Source of the DNA: Ceratorhiza oryzae-sativae
Lineage: Eukaryota > Basidiomycota > Agaricomycetes > Cantharellales > Ceratobasidiaceae
Length of the DNA stretch: 64,000 nt
NCBI GenBank assembly: GCA_030998015.1
Contig: JARWMV010000013.1
Location: 124,001-188,000 of the forward strand
Direction of reading: 5' to 3'
The position numbers were made by a program, and so were the translations under genes. This document shows, piece after piece, positions 11,501 to 22,717 of this stretch. Within the stretch, counting starts at the first letter, position 1. The number at the start of each line of letters is the position of its first letter. Below the pieces are notes generated by a model, which was given only the letters and a program-made list of their open reading frames with translations, did no database searches and was not told where the DNA came from.

Positions 11501-12081
11501 GGGAGTCTAGGAGTCCAGCTGAAGCTCCTTAGGTTCATTTGCACGCACGTGCAAGGGTTTTGTGATGCAATGCTTCAGGCATATTGGGAGTTGAACTTCA
11601 TGTCCTTTCCATCCCAATCAATGTTGGGGTTATGGAATTTGAGTCATGACATGCCCAGGACTAAATCATTTTTGCCAACGTTCACAACATAGGCACTGAG
11701 GATTTCTTGGTGCTCTTGAATGCACAGCTCAAAGGTGCAGTAGTGGGTCACAGACCCAGAGTCTATCTCCCTTCCATCGATTACCCTCAGTTTCTTGGGT
11801 GTTTTTAGGGCAACGGTAGGAATACGGTATTGTTTAACCAAATCTTCATGTATAAATACTGACGTGGCCCCTGAGTCGATCATGGCCCATCCATTGAATT
11901 TTTTCATGTTATATGCAGACTTTTGTTCGGGGGTTATGCGCAGAGGGAATGCATGAAAGAAAAACTGTAGTTGTGATTGGTTTCCTAACGACATACATTC
12001 CATTTCCATAATTTTATTTTCATTATGCGCATTTTGTAACATAGCGCCCAAGACCACCCCCCTGGCACGGTTTGAGCTCAT
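8565..12081 (-). pseudogene. Family 1 pol: protease, RT, RNase H, integrase, chromodomain
   Basis: Sense order: protease at 12081-11644 (active site AMIDSGATSVFI); reverse transcriptase from about 11420 to 10790, with the catalytic YVVIYMDDILVF near 10960; RNase H (FILETDASGYATGAV) about 10510-10100; integrase with an HHCC zinc site (SRHDSPAAGHPGQ, CESCIRNK) and the catalytic DLITG, SDRGPNF and HPQTDGQSERAN blocks; chromodomain (EVEQIIKSRYN, YYVKWLGYD) about 8775-8665. Breaks: a TGA after the protease at 11644, frameshifts between 11644 and 11045 and around the YMDD box. The ATG of pol overlaps the gag stop as ATGA, which suggests reinitiation. The frame ends 13 nt inside the 3' LTR. The chromodomain places it among chromoviruses, which direct integration to particular chromatin. 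Confidence 0.9.
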
Positions 12082-13461
12082 TCTTTTACCGACTCATCGT
12101 CGGTTGTTTCTACATCCTCAACCACTGCCTCGTATCCTGACATCTTGGCTGAGGGACATTTGGCTGCGATATGGCCCCGTCCTCCACAGTTATAGCAGGT
12201 GTTTGTCCCTTCCTTTCCTGCGCTATCCAGATCCATTGCGTCTGGATCCTTTGCCTTGGGGCCGCCGGTGGTTATCCTTCTTTATGTCCTTGAAGGATTC
12301 TTGTATGTTGGCATTACTGCCATCGTAACGGACGGTTGGAACCGTGAAGCCCTTTGCATTGGGGCCAATGGCTACAATTTGACCTTTTACAGCCCTGCCA
12401 TCTTTGATCTTGTAAATGTGTTCCCCATTCTTGAATTTCTCCTTTTGGGAGACGCTTTGGGGGTTATTTGTGGGCCTGCTAGTCGAAGCGTTGTTGCTAT
12501 TGGACTTATTACCCCCATGAGATGTCCTCTTGCTACCAAAGGAAATGAGGTGGCGGTCAATTTCCAGGGCCCGCTGTGTGAGCTGGGCGAATGTCTTTGT
12601 GCGGGGATCATAGTTTTGGGCCACCATGCTATCTGTTACGTCTGACGACAGACCATCATAGAACTGATCACGCATGGCGGCATCGTTGTAGTTGAGGCCT
12701 GTGGAATATAAGTTGAATAGGGTGAGGTAGTCCTGAACCGTCTTGGATTGTTTCAACTTCCGCCACTTGTCGCGGTTATTTTCAGTGTGGTTCAGATCCC
12801 CATATCGGGTAGTAAACTCTTGCCAGAATAAATTGGCATCGTGAAGCCAGGGGATCGCAGTTCCAGGGTTGAGAATTTCAAATTCTTCATACGAGTTAAC
12901 CCATTCAGCTGCTGACCCTTCGAGATAAGAGGTGATGAAGGCAACCACTTGGTCAGCCGAGTGCCCACTCATGTTTGTATTGATGTATCGGGCACATGCA
13001 ATTCTGAATGAGATGGCGTCTTCCCGTTTTGTGCCATCAAATTTTTGAGGGGCGGCCATCTTAACCTTTGCAGTCGACCCTCCAGAGGGAGCAGGTGCTG
13101 TTGGTTGTGGTTGGACTGTACCAGTGGGAGCTAGTACTTGAGCAGCGCCTGAGCCACCCATGGAGGTGTTGATTTGCGCTTCAATGCGCGTGATAGTAGT
13201 TTGGAGAATGGCTAACATTCCCACTAGGTTGTTGACATTGGTGGCTAGTCCGGCCACATCCGCATCTATTTTTGTCTGATTTGTGGTAAGTTTGGCCTCG
13301 AGTGAATCTGTGTAGGTTTTATTATTGTGTTCGACGTCCCCAATATCATTTTGGAGATTATTGGTTCGCTCTCGCAGTTCGTCCATTGATCGAAGCATAT
13401 AGATGACCTTATCTTCATCAGACATATTCGCCCAAGCAGGGGCAGGGGTTGGCGATGCCAT
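12078..13461 (-). pseudogene. Family 1 gag with CCHC knuckle, one frameshift
   Basis: Codons from 13461 give a coiled-coil-rich N-terminus (MDELRERTNNLQND, then VNNLVGMLAILQTTITRIEA), a retrotransposon gag core (MAAPQKFDGTKRED, WLHDANLFWQEFTTRYGD, LTLFNLYSTGLNY) and a basic tail. The zinc knuckle C-YN-C-GGRG-H-IAAK-C is in a different frame (about 12200-12155), so a single frameshift near 12260 separates it from the 412-codon upper frame. The frame ends at TGA 12078-12080, overlapping the pol ATG. Gag forms the virus-like particle and the knuckle binds element RNA. Confidence 0.88.
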
Positions 13462-14730
13462 TTCAGAGAAGGTTTGATAAAACTTTTAAAGGCGACGGAG
13501 ACGGTAAGGAAGTACAGGGAATTGAGAGTTGTTTTGATAATAAAGAATTTCCGTTCCCCTCACAAGTCTATAGATTTCAAAGTTCCCGATTCCCGTGAAC
13601 CTCAACCAAGTATCGTCCAAGTCCCAGCTTTTGGTGTCCTGGCAACGATATGGGCACTCCACCCTCTTTAGTTTAATTTGGTCCCGAAGGAGTGCTTCCT
13701 TGGGAAGGATTGATTTGGGCTGCCGGAAGGGGTGCTTCTTCCTGAATTGGCGAGCCCGTGCCACTTAGAAAGGTGGGGTGAGGGAGGTCTGACGGTGTTG
13801 AGAAGACGGGGAAGGCGTACTCATGGGGTTCAATTGTTTCTCAGACTATCGCTTCTAGTCTGAGATGGTCTTGGAGGAGGGATAGGTAGTCCTCCTGGTG
13901 TTCGCGCAAACGCTCGGTTAAGTATGCGCAACGGGCCTCGGCTTCGTGAAGTTTTTCACGGGTTTCTTCGTACTTATTCCGGTAGTAACAGTACCTGTCT
14001 TGGAAGTTCTCGATAGTGTTTAGCAGGTGATGAAGAAGCTGTTGGCCAAGGTTCTCCAGCTTATAGCTGGTTGCGGGGGATGGTGTAGTAATAAAGGAAT
14101 TTGTCCTTCTTAGGACAATAGGGGCAGCGCGCTGGGAAGGTGGCTCCGTTCGCCCGACAGCAGATTTTGCACTCAGGGGCACCTGGCTCGGTGACGAAGG
14201 CTTGTTGGGCACGTCCGACTCTCTGGGGGCGGACTTTGATAATTACTACTCGGTTAAAATCGATGTGCCCTGCTTCTTCAAGGATACTTTCGACTGAGTT
14301 GAGGGTGAAGCAGTGGATCGATAGGTGTCCGAACCACCCACACAGACGGCAGCGCTGATCTTCTGTAAAAGGTTGTGCCACTTGAGGGCCGTGCGTTCCG
14401 TCAGAGACGTACTCGAGCAAGAGCAAGATAAAAGGAAAAATAGACCCTTTCCCGAGTCTATGGGAATAGGAAGGTGACCTCCGTTGCTCAGCTACTTAAG
14501 GGCAATGAGCGACCCCACCTCTTGTTGACGAAAGAGATTAGAGAACCGAAGCTTGTTACGACGTGTGAGGGACCTGGCTATGCAAGGTTTCACAGAGGCG
14601 CGTATAGGGCAACGATATCTCGTGACTGTGGATAGGTGGAGTGGGATTGGGGAAGGCAACGAGGAGTTATCTCGAGACGACGCCGACGGCGTTCCAAACG
14701 TATCCCAGACGACACTGAGACTTACGATTG

Positions 14731-14745
14731 TCAAGAACTTGACCT
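14731..14745 (-). promoter_or_regulatory. Self-priming primer-binding site, family 1
   Basis: Directly inside the 5' LTR the sense strand reads AGGTCAAGTTCTTGA. This is exactly complementary to 15 nt of the element's own LTR (14814-14828), which lies about 30 nt downstream of the LTR TATA box (about 14855-14862). This is the arrangement of Tf1/sushi elements, where the mRNA 5' end folds back to prime reverse transcription instead of a tRNA. Confidence 0.75.
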
Positions 14746-14747
14746 GA

Positions 14748-15122
14748 TGTCGACGACAACAAGTCAGGCGACGAGGAAATAGTAAGAGAATAAAAGAACT
14801 TGTATTCGACGAGAGGTCAAGTTCTTGAGGAGTCCTCTGCGAACTTGACCTGGTTTATATACATAGTACAAGCCACATCATAACAAACAAGTCTGTACAG
14901 TGAGTCACGACAGATAAGAGATAGAAGCAGTAGAAGCGACTGCGGAACTGCGGAATTTCACATCAGAGTTGAAATACATCTCGGTTACCGGTCCGGAACA
15001 TTCCCTGAGTCACATGACACAGATATACCATAAAAGGCAAGTATGTTTTGAAGATGATCTCATAAAATGTAGTAAATCGAGAAAATATTGTAGAGTGGAT
15101 GTATGCGTGTCAGTTTGTGACA
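14748..15122 (-). repeat. 5' LTR of family 1 element
   Basis: 375 bp with a TATATAAACC promoter on the sense strand, followed about 30 nt later by the self-complementary sequence matching the primer site. Confidence 0.92.
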
Positions 15123-16115
15123 ACGTTGGCCATCTGAAGATATGTGAGTAACCCATCTGCTAACTGGGCGCTGCTAATGCTTACATCAACAAGCAGCTTG
15201 TTCTTGAGCATCCCCACAGAGGGATGGTCTGGGTTGAATTTACAGTCCACCCAGAGGAATCGGCCCCAGTTCTTGGGGGTCATAGGCGGGTTTGAGCATT
15301 CAATAAACTGCCACTGTTGTCTAGGCGTAATCAAAGTGAGTGGCTATCTTGTCTTGCGATTTGAAGCACTTACTCTTCGTTATCCCAGTCAACTGTGGTA
15401 GGCGACAACATGAATGCGCATTCAGGATGCACTAACCCTTGACTACTTTTGGGCTCGTCTACTAGTGATGGCGCCCAACTTCGCAGATGAGGAAGGGCGT
15501 GCTTTGCCTTGTGGTTGTCTTCTGCCTTTGCCCCATTTCGGCTGTTGGTCAGCTGGTGTATCAAGTTAGGCGGTAAGCATTTGTATACTCAAACTTAGGC
15601 TCAATGATAACTTTTGACGAACGTTCTGCATGAAAAGCCCATCTCGTTCAGCAAGAAGATCAAACAAATCTGGTTGCAAGTTGTCTAGTTCATTGTAAAG
15701 ACTGATGTATTGTTTCTCACTAAGATATAGAATTGTGAGCAAACGTGGCTATCCAAAGTTCATCTTTCACTCACAGTTTTGGAGCTCTGTCTCGAACTGT
15801 CTGCTCCAAACCATCTGTGATAGCCTGTCAGAGTTTGGTGGAGGTGTTCGTGAGTGAATGAGGAGCCCAACTCATTGCTACCATGCGAGTAAGCTGGCGT
15901 GCATCAGTTGGAAGAGGGCTCCTCTCTGCATCCAAATCATGGGTCTCTCCCATGGGGGTTGGGTCCCAAGGAGGGGTTGGTGATGGTCGGTCAGCCTCAG
16001 GTGGCGTGCTGAGGTACATAATGGTAAGTAATGCAGCTGTCATGTCACATATGATTGAAGCATTTTCACTTACAGACTCCTCTGGTGCTGTCATGGCTGA
16101 TGTCAAGTAGAACAT
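15123..16115 (-). pseudogene. DUF6698-like gene, 5' part
   Basis: Minus-strand exons with good borders: about 16115-16074 (MFYLTSAMTAPEES), about 16010-15882 (SPTPPWDPTPMGETHD, LPTDARQLTRM), 15824-15775 (AITDGLEQTVRDRAPK), 15719-15623 (YISLYNELDNLQPDLFDLL), 15552-15374 (LPHLRSWAPSLVDEP, CAFMLSPTTVDWDNE), 15320-15185 (FIECSNPPMTPKNWG, FLWVDCKFNPDHPSV) and 15133-15123 (MAN). The last exon stops at the LTR retrotransposon and resumes at 8202. Before the insertion this was a gene of about ten exons. Its start faces the Plavaka transposase that begins at 16575, so it may be that element's companion gene. Protein function unknown. Confidence 0.7.
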
Positions 16116-16574
16116 TGCAGTGGCATATTAGATTCAACCTGTGGATCTGGCTGAAGGGGACAGATGAGTTGAAGGGAAAGAAGAAGGGAGAACGAGAGCA
16201 AAGGTACACCTTAGAGCCACAACCCCCCCGTTTATGTATTGCTACATTGAATTTTCTAGCACTTTCTCAGCAAGACTTTTGTGCACGCCGGAGCAACTCT
16301 TACACTGGACAATTTCCAATAAATAAAGTAAGTTTCCTTATCAGGCATACATTCACCTAAATCTGGTTGAAACCCAACTCCACCACTTATGTGTTGTCCT
16401 CTTGTCGCCAATTTGTCACTTGTGCAGCAGAAAAGTGCTGACTGTTGCTCCCCCTCAGATGTATTACCAAGTAGAAAATTCATAATGTGTTGTTTCAAGT
16501 TGTTGCGCCTCCTTGCTTTCAACACTAGCCACTCAACCTTGCCTTCCCACCTGGACAACCATACTTGCTCTATC

Positions 16575-19500
16575 ATGGCACCAAGCCAGCCCTATGTTTG
16601 CATCTGTCTTAAGTGTCAATTTGACTCTCAAAAAGGGCTCACTGTTCATGAGAATGTTTGCCCAGTTGTGGCAGAGCATGAACGTCACCACTACCACCCT
16701 TACCAAAAAAAAGGCCAGAAACAGCAAGTTCAGCAGCATACTGAATCCCCCCCATATTATCCATCAACAGAACAGGGTTTTACTCACCCAATTCATAACC
16801 CAGTGTGTTCATATCTTTTTCTGATCATTGTGCCTCTAATTTATTGTCTGTACAATTCTTATTATAAGATCTCAACTAACAATAGTATCAGAGCTGGTCC
16901 TAGCCTTGTTCCTATCTTTACAACACAACTGACAGCTAACATCCACCCAACCACTCGCTCCTGTACCCGAAACATGCTCAGCACCTATTGTGACACCTTT
17001 GACATACTCCCGGAAGCACCACCTGCTCCTCTAGAGGCACTTGCTCCTAGCCGAACTACTACTCATACATGCATGTGATTTATTCCATTTGAAACCCCTC
17101 CTGATTCCTTCAGCTGGTTCCATGTCTACACATCAAAGCCAATTACAATACCAGATTGTAATACAGCGCTAGAGGACTTCACCAACCAGGATCACACTCT
17201 TGACATATCATCTGTGCCCAATATTCTGGCCTCTCTGAACAACACAATATGGCCTTGCCCTAATTTGTCAACGTTCTATCTCTTACAATGGTTCTGGAAA
17301 CAATCCAATAACTTGCTTGACAATCAGAAGGAGCTCTTGGACAAAGTTCTTCTTCAGCTGGATTTCAATCCCGCTGACTTGTCTGGGCTTGATTTACAGG
17401 CAATAGACAAAAAGCTTGCAGCCGCATCAAACTTCGATAGCAATTCGACATACCAAAAAACTCAAGGATGGAGAACGAAATCTGTTCCAGTTCAAGTCCT
17501 GTTATCCCACCAGGGGTCAACTAGGAGCTCATGTCATCAGATCATGGTTCAAGGTTAGTACAGTAGATTTGGCAAGCTATCAAATATTGACTTGAAATTC
17601 AGGTCTACACTCGTGCACAATACTGGATGGTATACACAGGGGTTTTAGGCGAAACAACCCACATCATTTTCAGTACGAACCGTTTAAGCTACTTTGGATT
17701 CCACCTGGCAAGCCCAGATCCGAGGCCCAGGAGCTGATGGGTGAGATTTACAACTCTCCGGCAATGCTTGAAGCACACAAGGAGATCCAAAAGCTCAAGA
17801 TTTCAGATGAATCTTGCACACTCCCTCGAGTGCTAGCAGCGGTCATGTTTGGCTCCAATGCAATGCAGCTGGGACCCTTTGGCACACAGAAGGCATGGAT
17901 GCTGTACATGTGGTTAGGAAACCTGAGCAAGTACGAGCGCTGCAAACCCAATTCAGGCTCATGCTACGAGCTGGCGCATATACCATCTGTAAGCGCTGTT
18001 TCCTTTGCAATTTGCAGCAGCAGCTTATAACTGTTTTTGCAGCTTCCCGATAGTGTGAAGGATGAAATTGCTGAATTAAACAGGCGTCCACCATCGGCCA
18101 GCTTGTTGACCCACCTGTGACGTGAACTTATGCACGCTGTTATGCAGGAACTTCTGGATGCTGATTTCATCCAAGCTTGGCAACATGGAATTGTTGTTGA
18201 CTGTGCAGACGGAATACGGCGTTGTGTATTTCCACACATATTCACATACTCAGCCGATTACCCAGAGAGGTCAGTATACGCCAAAGATCTATTTTCACCT
18301 TGATCGTAAATGATTCACAGCTCCTCATCTGACAATAATATATGTAGGGTCTTGCTCGCAACAATCCAGGACAATGGCTATTGTCCTTGCCCTTGATGTT
18401 TGGTTCCACTGGAGCTTGCACATAAAATGGGTAGTTGGTCCAACATGCAAATGAGGAAGCACAATCCTTGGCGTGATAACTTATCACGGCAAAAACTTGT
18501 CCAACGTGCTCGGGACGTCATATACAAGGAACACCGAGCTGTTGATAATGCTGAGGTAAAACGCTTGTTGCAGCCACAGTTGCTTGTTCCAACTGAGGTA
18601 TGCCTACATATATGCTACTTCAATGTTGGATTCATCTAATCCATTCAACAGAACGCATTTTCAAAACGCCTTCTTCCGTTCAAATTCGATTTCTTCAAGA
18701 TGTTTGTTGTTGACCTTCTTCATGAAATCGAACTGGGGGTGTGGAAATCTCTTTTGATGCACCTTATACGCATCATCCATGGCTGCGGGAGCGATATCGT
18801 AGCTGAGTTCAATCGAAGGTATATTTTGTATAACCCTCTTTGGAATGGAGAACTCACTAACAGTGTGTGCAGGTTTCGTCAAGTTCCAACCTTTTCTGGT
18901 TCAACAATCCGTAAATTTAATGAAGATGTTGCGAGTCTAAAGCATCTGGCTGCAAGAGATCTTGAGGACATTTTGCAGGTAGATTTCCTATTCTTTAATA
19001 ACAAATCATTCATGTATCTAATTCACAATTGATTAAAAGTGCTGCATGCCCGTCTTTAATGGCCTTCTCCCCTCTAGCATCGACATTCAAGTCCAACGAC
19101 TCCTTTTTACGCTGACGTTTTGGCACGGTCTAGCGAAACTTCGCCAGCACACAACGGCAACACTGAAACGGCTTTCCACAGTTACAACCCAACTTGGAAA
19201 CGACCTACGAGCCTTTCAGGAAGCACAAACAACATGGAAGTATTCGAAACCCCTCGGGAATTCAATGCACGGCAGCGACAAGCAGCGGCAAGAGCTCAGC
19301 ATCGTCAAACTTCAACTGAATCACACACTCAAACAACCGAAAGCTATGTAGGCTTAACCTAGATACACCGAAATTCCACATGGTTGGGCATTACGTGGCC
19401 GTTATTGCTCAGTTCGGGACGACTGATTCATTCTCAACCCAGACAGTAAGTCTAGTTCTATTTTCCTTTCTCAAACACTCACGTAAATGCGCATTTAGAC

Positions 19501-20808
19501 CGAGCTCCAGCATCGCAAGATCAAGGCGCAATGGTTTCGAACTAATATGCGCGATGCTATATTTCAGATGACGCAGATTGGCGATATTGGCGACGCGCTC
19601 GAGACTATCCAACGCCGCATCGACCAGTTCAAACATGCAAGTACTCATATCGTAACTCAACCAACTGACCACGAAGAGGGCAGCAACAATCAGCCATACG
19701 GAATCGGGCAAAGCGATCGTACAAAGGATGCAGTCAATATACCACTTTGGGTGCAAGCACATTGGAACGAACCACCCGTAAAGGTATGTCTATTTGCGCT
19801 ACTATTATCCTTCAATTTCTAAAAATCGACTTAGTTCTTTATACGCTCCTTGAAGCAGCACCTGCTTGCACGAATTACCGGCGAACCAGAGGCATCTGAG
19901 CTAGGCAAAATAACTTTTTGGGATGACCGCATGTATGCGCACACCACACTCCGCATCAACTATACATCGTATGACGTGCGTCGCCAGCATGACGTTATCA
20001 ACACCAAGACGCCCTGTCGATTCATCCTCCTCCCTAACGATACCAAACACAACCCATCCGCCCATCCATTTCTCTACGCGAAAGTACTCGGCATATATCA
20101 TGCTAAGGTTAAATACTCTGATCGCCCACCTAAACGAATGGATTTTGTTTGGGTGAGGTGGTTGGATTATGACTACAATAAACCGGGTGGGTGGGAGCAC
20201 GGACGGCTCGATCATGTTCGATACGGTCAATACAGAAACGACGCCGAGCTCCTTGATGCGTTCGATTTCATTGATCCTCGTCACATAGTTCGGGCCTGCC
20301 ATATGATACCAGATTTTCGCTCTGGCCATACCAATGGGTCTTTGTCGTTTGGATGCGATGACGATCAAGGTGACTGGTTGTACCACACTGTCAACCGGTA
20401 AGCATTTTTAAAGTAATTTTATTCTAAACCGATGTTTACTCTGACCCGGCCTATAGATTTGTTGACCGAGATATGCTGATGAGGTATGTTGGTGGGGGTG
20501 TTGGTCACTTCAATCATTACGCTCCGAATGAGGAGCAATCAACATATGGTATGTACAATATACGAGCATGGACTTCAAGTTTTGGGCTGACATGTTCTTT
20601 GTATTTAGATATCGATGAAACGGAGCTCAATGAGATTGAAGTCGAGCGCGATGATGATCAGGGTGGACTCGACGCTTTTATGCGTAGGAACAGCGTGGCG
20701 GATGAACCAAGACAAGGAGTTATTAGAGACGACGAAAGCGTGGGAAGTGACGATGACTATTTAAATGTAGATGAGGAAGAGTTCGAGGACGAATTGTACG
20801 ACTTATAG
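16575..20808 (+). pseudogene. Plavaka-type DNA transposase (copy 1), with nonsense mutations
   Basis: Begins with a C2H2-like finger (MAPSQPYVCICLKCQFDS.. H....C). Plavaka landmarks follow across many short introns: MGEIYNSPAMLEAHKEIQ, LPRVLAAVMF, YMWLGNLSKYERCKPN, HIFTYSADYPER, CPCP.CLVPLELAHK, FFKMFVVDLLHEIELGVWK, LLFTLTFWHGLAKLRQHT, PKFHMVGHYVAVI, and a long C-terminal exon (19850-20401, FVWVRWLDYDYNKPGGW) ending in an acidic tail at TAG 20806-20808. Plavaka is a CACTA-related DDE superfamily of Agaricomycetes. In-frame TGA codons occur at 18118-18120 and 18394-18396, the latter where CPCP(R)CL would be expected, consistent with CGA to TGA. From 18660 onward the exons look intact. Terminal inverted repeats were not found by eye. 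Confidence 0.85.
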
Positions 20809-21993
20809 TATTCTACTTATGCACTCTCTTGGACCAAACATGCTGGGTTCAATTTTCGCTCACAGTCTAACAGTTGAGATACCTTACTATGTATTACTGG
20901 AACAAGGGTGATAGCACGTTCAAAGGTTTCTATTACTTATTATAATGTACTGGCAGATATATCGAAATACCCCATGACGTTGTGAGCTTAGAATCTTCTA
21001 GAAAGCGGCTGTATAGTCGCTGAGCTTATAAATTGAAATATCAACCTGCTATATTCTGCTCCACCTGCTATTGGCTTATATGAGCCGATAATCTCCCAGA
21101 ACCCTTCTATATGATACAATACTTGTAATACACACGCAGCCTGCTACCTTCTCCGTGATGTTGCTATCTTCTTACAGATTAGAATCCCAGATTCCGGCTT
21201 CTTTGTCCCGTATTTCGTGTGGCCGTCCGATATTTGGGGCTGAGTTGTAGTGGATGGAGAAAACAGATGGGGCATGGGGAGATCGATGCTTCGCCATTAG
21301 CCACAACATCGAGCTGTGATCATGCGGGCTGAACCGATTGGAATGTAGCCTAGTAAATCAATCGGAAATTCATTCGGACTCTACACATGGTAGCTCAGGA
21401 TGCTACCGCGACTGGCAATACATGAGGGCATGCATGTGAGAGACAGATATGCGAAACTTATGCGATTGTGTACGAGACCCTGCGCTAGATCTCGGGTCCA
21501 CTTCTTACGTCCGGTTCATTGTATAGCGTCACTGTTCAATGTTGCACATAGCTCAGTCCTCCCCTCTTCCCCTCCTCTCCGTGTACATGCCTTGGTACAA
21601 GTGGCGGCCTCGAAGTGCCTATGACAATACAAAATTTCTGTTTTTTTTTAAACAAAAAAACTGGGGTCCAAAAGTCGACATTTCATTTACATTATCGCCT
21701 GGAGTGCAGATAGCAGAGGATCATAGCGTCTGAAATTGGATGTGGCAGTCAAGTCTTAAAATTTACAATCAGTCTATTTCGTCGGGCAGAGCTTATCGTT
21801 CAATTCAGCCAACAAGGACCAGTGCTCAAAACAATCGAACCTCCTAATCACAGTATTACATGTCAAATGGGTGTTTATACACATAGGGTGATAGCACAAA
21901 TCTATCCAGTAATAAATACCATATCAGTCTCAAAGTGCAAATGAAGCCCGAATGAAACGATTCAAGAACGAATTTGGGTAACGTGGAGTGCGC
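20809..21993. other. No gene seen; 3' flank of pheromone copy 3 at the end
   Basis: AT-rich sequence without a recognisable frame. The segment about 21840-21990 resembles the 3' flank of pheromone copy 1 (CTATCCAGTAA, AGTCTCAAAG, TTCAAGAACGAATT). Confidence 0.4.
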
Positions 21994-22104
21994 CTAGGCA
22001 ATGACGCAGTACATGCTGCCCTTGTTGCTGTCGCCCCTGTCCTCGTTGATCGGCTGCTCGACATCCGAAGCGGAGGTGTAGATGTATGCGGCGGTAGAAT
22101 CCAT
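21994..22104 (-). CDS. Lipopeptide mating pheromone precursor, copy 3
   Basis: 36 codons, same length as copy 1 and nearly identical (differences include S-A-S-D-V-E for S-S-P-E-V-E, and I for V before N-E-D-R). The C-terminal 15 residues DRGDSNKGSMYCVIA are identical to copy 1, so both would give the same mature farnesylated peptide and presumably address the same receptor. A TATA-like element is present at about 22190-22198, about 90 nt upstream. The flanks on both sides are related to those of copy 1, indicating duplication of the whole gene. It lies about 18 kb from copy 1, with the split gene, gypsy element and Plavaka copy 1 between them. Confidence 0.85.
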   Translation of the reverse strand: MDSTAAYIYTSASDVEQPINEDRGDSNKGSMYCVIA

Positions 22105-22464
22105 GAGTATGAATAAGTGCGAGTGAGGGGCGTGTTAAGAGTATGGAGAGGCTGTACTGTACTGGAGAATGTATCAAGACCTGCGAAGGTCTTATATGCG
22201 CTCTCATGAGCATTGTGACCGTGGTGTTGTTGGTTAACAATACTGCGTCAAGGTCTCATTGTCAAACCGGACAAAAGGTGGCCACATTCCTGACACGAAC
22301 AAATCAGGCACCATCCGCAACAATTAAAGCCTACGCCACCCACGTAAAAGGCAATCAATCGAGCTCGGCCGCCGGAAAATATTGTGCATCGGCGCGGGTG
22401 GCGGGTTATTTCGCCCTCATGACAGGTGGAACGCCATCTCCGGTTGAGTGATGACCCGGCCTTT

Positions 22465-22717
22465 TGTACCAGAGTATAGAAATCAAATGTATATATTTAT
22501 TATATAGAAACGGTTTACAAAAGAATGTGTGAGTGTAAGTGAAGAGATGGATTATGGGGGGCTCGTAGAGTCCTTATTTATACCCAACGTATTCACATGA
22601 GTCATATGCTCTGCTGCTGCGCATATACTGCGCATACATGACGTATTCACACTTGACTCGATTACTGACTCATACGCATTCTAGATCATTCGAGTATGTA
22701 CATGAATGTTCTACACA
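22465..22717 (-). repeat. Possible solo LTR
   Basis: TGTACC..CTACACA ends. Read on the minus strand it contains GGGTATAAATAAGG followed by a transcript-start-like and A/T-rich tail, typical of a small LTR. No matching target-site duplication is visible, so the boundaries are uncertain. Confidence 0.35.

Larger units (their letters stand above)
8203..15122 (-). mobile_element. Ty3/gypsy chromovirus, family 1, complete copy
   Basis: Both LTRs are 375 bp (8203-8577 and 14748-15122) with TGTC..GACA ends and few differences. Flanking 5-mers are ACATT and ACGTT, a target-site duplication with one mismatch. Minus-strand order is LTR, self-priming site, gag (13461-12078), pol (12081-8565), polypurine tract (8578-8588) and LTR. 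Frameshifts in gag and in the reverse transcriptase make it defective, but RNase H, integrase and chromodomain remain in one 826-codon frame. Insertion split the DUF6698-like gene. Confidence 0.93.
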
